DNA from: Mycobacterium sp. 852002-51057_SCH5723018
GTDB lineage: Bacteria > Actinomycetota > Actinomycetes > Mycobacteriales > Mycobacteriaceae
DNA: 35,905 nucleotides
Assembly (NCBI RefSeq): GCF_001667035.1
Contig: NZ_LZIR01000065.1
Span: forward strand, 1 to 35,905
Direction: 5' to 3'
Shown: positions 33,474 through 35,905 of the stretch, one piece after another
Layout: each line of letters starts with the position of its first letter
Numbering within the stretch: position 1 is the first letter of the stretch
The notes under the pieces: generated by a model
The model's input: the letters and a program-made list of their open reading frames with translations, nothing else
The model's database searches: none
What the model was told of the DNA's origin: nothing
Program-made: the position numbers and the translations under genes

Positions 33474-33836
33474 CGCCCCTCCCGAGCTCACCCGCGTCCC
33501 TCGCGGCCTCGTGCGCTGGACGGAATGGCCAAAACGCAGTCCGGGCCCCTCCGCCACGCTATTGGGGCCAGGCTGCGTTAACCCAGGGGCATTGGATTCA
33601 CAAATGGGTGCCATTAGTCCCTATGAACCGCTTTCGGGGGACGCTAAGTCCGCCGCCGCGGTTACGGGAGCCGCCCGCCCTCGCGGACACGGGGCGACGT
33701 TTGCCCCTAAATCTCAGTACAAACGCGGGCCGCCGCCTACATTTTGTCCTGACCACTGCCGATGCGGCGGCGGCCGACCAGGGTGTCGTTCGGGCGCGGC
33801 ACAGTTCACCACGCACACCAGCAAGGAGAATTGGCA
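33474..33836. other. 363-bp region between the DevR-like gene and PPE51
   Basis: No coding region is evident. ATTAGTCCCTA at 33613-33623 contains the AGTCCC half of a DosR box (consensus GGGACTWWAGTCCC); the left half fits poorly. A second partial match (GGGAC...AGTCC) is at about 33640-33653 with one extra base in the spacer. The far end holds AAGGAGA, the ribosome binding site of PPE51. Confidence 0.35.
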
Positions 33837-34985
33837 ATGGATTACGCCCTTTTCCCGCCCGAAATCAATTCCGCCAGGATTTACAGCGGCCCGGGATCCG
33901 GCTCACTATTGGCGGCCGCAGGAAGCTGGGATTCGCTGTCCGCCGAATTGCGCACCACCGCCGAGGCCTACGATTCGGTGCTCTCGAGCCTGGCCACCTT
34001 GCGCTGGCGCGGCCCCGCTTCGGAGTCGATGACGACCGCCGCCGCGCCCTACGTCGAGTGGCTGACCGCGACCGCCCAGCAGACGAAGCAGACCGCCATG
34101 CAGGCCAGGGCGGCGGCGGCGGCATATGACCAGGCCTATGCGATGACGGTGCCCCCGCCGGTGGTCGCGGCCAACCGGGCGCTGTTGCAAGCCCTGATAG
34201 CGACCAACTTCTTCGGCCAGAACACCGCGGCGATCGCGGCCACCGAAGCCCAATACGCCGAGATGTGGGCGCAGGACGCCACCGCCATGAACGGCTACGC
34301 CGTCAATTCGGCGGCGGCCGCCCGGTTGACGTCCTTCGTGTCCCCCCGACAGACCACCACCCCGGACGGCGTCGCCGCTCAAACCGCCGCCGCCACCCAG
34401 GCGCAAAACACCCTCCTCGACAACTTGTACTCGACGTTGTCGCAGTTGAGTCAGCAGGTGGGTCAAGGCCTCGACAAGCTCTTTGCGCTCAGTCCGATTC
34501 CGATCGTGCCGAGCAGTTTCAACGTGCTCGACTCCATACTGGGCGCACAGACGGCAATCGGCTCGACCGGGACCATCGCGGGCATCCCGGCTTCGCTCAC
34601 CGGCGCCCAAGCCAACCTGGCCTATCTATCCGGCGTCGCGGGGCCTTCGCCCGCGCTCGGGCCCTTAGGGTTCGGCTCGCTGGGCGGCGCGACGCCCGGC
34701 TCGGGACTCGGCGGCCTGACCAATGCGATCACGGTGAGCATGGGCCGGGCGAAGGCGATTGGGCCGATGTCGGTGCCCGCGGCCTGGTCGACGCCGTCGA
34801 GCAGCCATGTCACGGCGTTGCAGCCCGCCGGCCTGACCACGCTTCCGGGCACCGACGAGCTGGCCGGGTCCGGTTATCCGGGCGTGCCCGGGATGCCGGC
34901 CGGGACGGTGGCGCGAGCCTCCGGCGTCTTGCCGCGGTACGGGACCCGGCTCACCGTGATGACGCGCCCGCCGGCGGGTGGGTGA
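33837..34985 (+). CDS. PPE51: PPE family protein, PPE-SVP subgroup, PPE51-like
   Basis: The 382-residue protein starts MDYALFPPEINS and has the PPE domain (to about 175) with the WxG turn in LRWRGPAS. A Gly/Ala-rich C-terminal part carries the SVP motif MSVPAAW near residue 310. Length and its place just before hisN match M. tuberculosis PPE51 (Rv3136). PPE51 is exported by ESX-5 and is needed for uptake of small hydrophilic nutrients such as glucose and glycerol across the outer membrane. ATG at 33837 has AAGGAGA seven bases upstream. No PE partner is adjacent. Confidence 0.92.
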   Translation: MDYALFPPEINSARIYSGPGSGSLLAAAGSWDSLSAELRTTAEAYDSVLSSLATLRWRGPASESMTTAAAPYVEWLTATAQQTKQTAMQARAAAAAYDQAYAMTVPPPVVAANRALLQALIATNFFGQNTAAIAATEAQYAEMWAQDATAMNGYAVNSAAAARLTSFVSPRQTTTPDGVAAQTAAATQAQNTLLDNLYSTLSQLSQQVGQGLDKLFALSPIPIVPSSFNVLDSILGAQTAIGSTGTIAGIPASLTGAQANLAYLSGVAGPSPALGPLGFGSLGGATPGSGLGGLTNAITVSMGRAKAIGPMSVPAAWSTPSSSHVTALQPAGLTTLPGTDELAGSGYPGVPGMPAGTVARASGVLPRYGTRLTVMTRPPAGG

Positions 34986-34992
34986 TCCGCAG

Positions 34993-35322
34993 CTAGGCGG
35001 CCGGCGGTACTGCCGGCGCGAACCTCCAGTTGTCCGGGTTCTTCGGCGAATACACCACCGGCAACAGCTGGCCCATCGTGGGCCACTGGTCGACGTCGAC
35101 CGCCATGCGCTGATAGACGGCGTACTCACTGACCGTCGGTCCGTTGATGACACCGGCGATGGTCACGTACTGCTCGCCGCCGACGTCCGGTCGTGGGCTG
35201 ACGCCGGTCACCAGCAGCGTGCCGCTCGCCACCTCACCGCGCGGTCCCCGCGGCACGAACCGCTGGGCGAGGAACAACCCCAAGACCGCCACCAGCAGGA
35301 TCAGCAGACCGAATTCCCACAC
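34993..35322 (-). CDS. small membrane-anchored protein of unknown function
   Basis: The 109-residue product has one N-terminal membrane helix ([19 protein letters not shown]) and a soluble domain (about 28-100; [21 protein letters not shown]... and [12 protein letters not shown]) that looks like the actinobacterial DUF-type proteins involved with beta-rich folds. I cannot name the family. GTG at 35322 is the start; it is divergent from hisN by 44 bases and converges with PPE51, 7 bases apart. Confidence 0.7.
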   Translation of the reverse strand: MWEFGLLILLVAVLGLFLAQRFVPRGPRGEVASGTLLVTGVSPRPDVGGEQYVTIAGVINGPTVSEYAVYQRMAVDVDQWPTMGQLLPVVYSPKNPDNWRFAPAVPPAA

Positions 35323-35366
35323 TCATCCAGGCTAGGCCTTCGCGACGCCGTGGTAGGACTGCTCGC

Positions 35367-35905
<539 letters not shown>

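Overview
The window is a piece of a mycobacterial chromosome, most probably a slow-growing nontuberculous species. The evidence is high GC, a PE_PGRS gene, a LipY-type PE-lipase, a PPE-SVP gene, a tmRNA whose tag reads ADSHQRDYALAA, and a block that matches the M. tuberculosis order lipY - ssrA - smpB - ftsX - ftsE - Rv3103c-like - Rv3104c-like - prfB - fprA. The last 157 bases are a G-run that looks like a sequencing or assembly artefact and interrupts hisN.

Left part (about 1-17,000) is accessory and has no order I recognise from M. tuberculosis. It holds a DUF732 protein of uncertain 5' end, a phospholipase D-family enzyme, a PE_PGRS gene, and several envelope genes: a CpsA-type LCP ligase, a serine beta-lactamase-like lipoprotein, an M15 peptidase and a PGRP-type amidase. 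A 707-residue protein of unknown function follows. Next come a GlnA1-type glutamine synthetase in an unexpected place, with a possible GlnR box upstream, a potassium channel with RCK domains on both sides of its pore, a PhyH-family oxygenase, a membrane adenylate cyclase and a small secreted repeat protein.

Middle (about 17,000-18,660): a bacterial homologue of ERG2 sterol isomerase / sigma-1 receptor faces a TetR regulator. Two closely similar inverted repeats, one at the promoter of each unit, suggest a small regulon. A 47-codon ORF beside the second repeat may be the remnant of a lost divergent gene.

Right part (about 18,660-33,000): lipY, a signal-less family-3 solute-binding protein, ssrA with its terminator and a leader hairpin, a ferritin-like protein, and a probable operon of a TPR-AAA ATPase with a Vps4/katanin-like pore loop, a TPR protein with four membrane segments, and a mycothiol-dependent isomerase-like enzyme. 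A DMT transporter follows. The compact prfB-mscS-proline-rich-ftsE-ftsX-smpB run is translationally coupled at nearly every junction.

Right end (33,000-35,750): next to fprA stands a DevR/DosR paralogue that keeps the phosphorylation site but has lost Thr82, has changed DNA-contact residues and lacks the C-terminal helix. It is followed by PPE51, a small membrane protein and hisN. In M. tuberculosis fprA (Rv3106) and PPE51/hisN (Rv3136/Rv3137) lie about thirty genes apart, so this junction marks a deletion or rearrangement between lineages.
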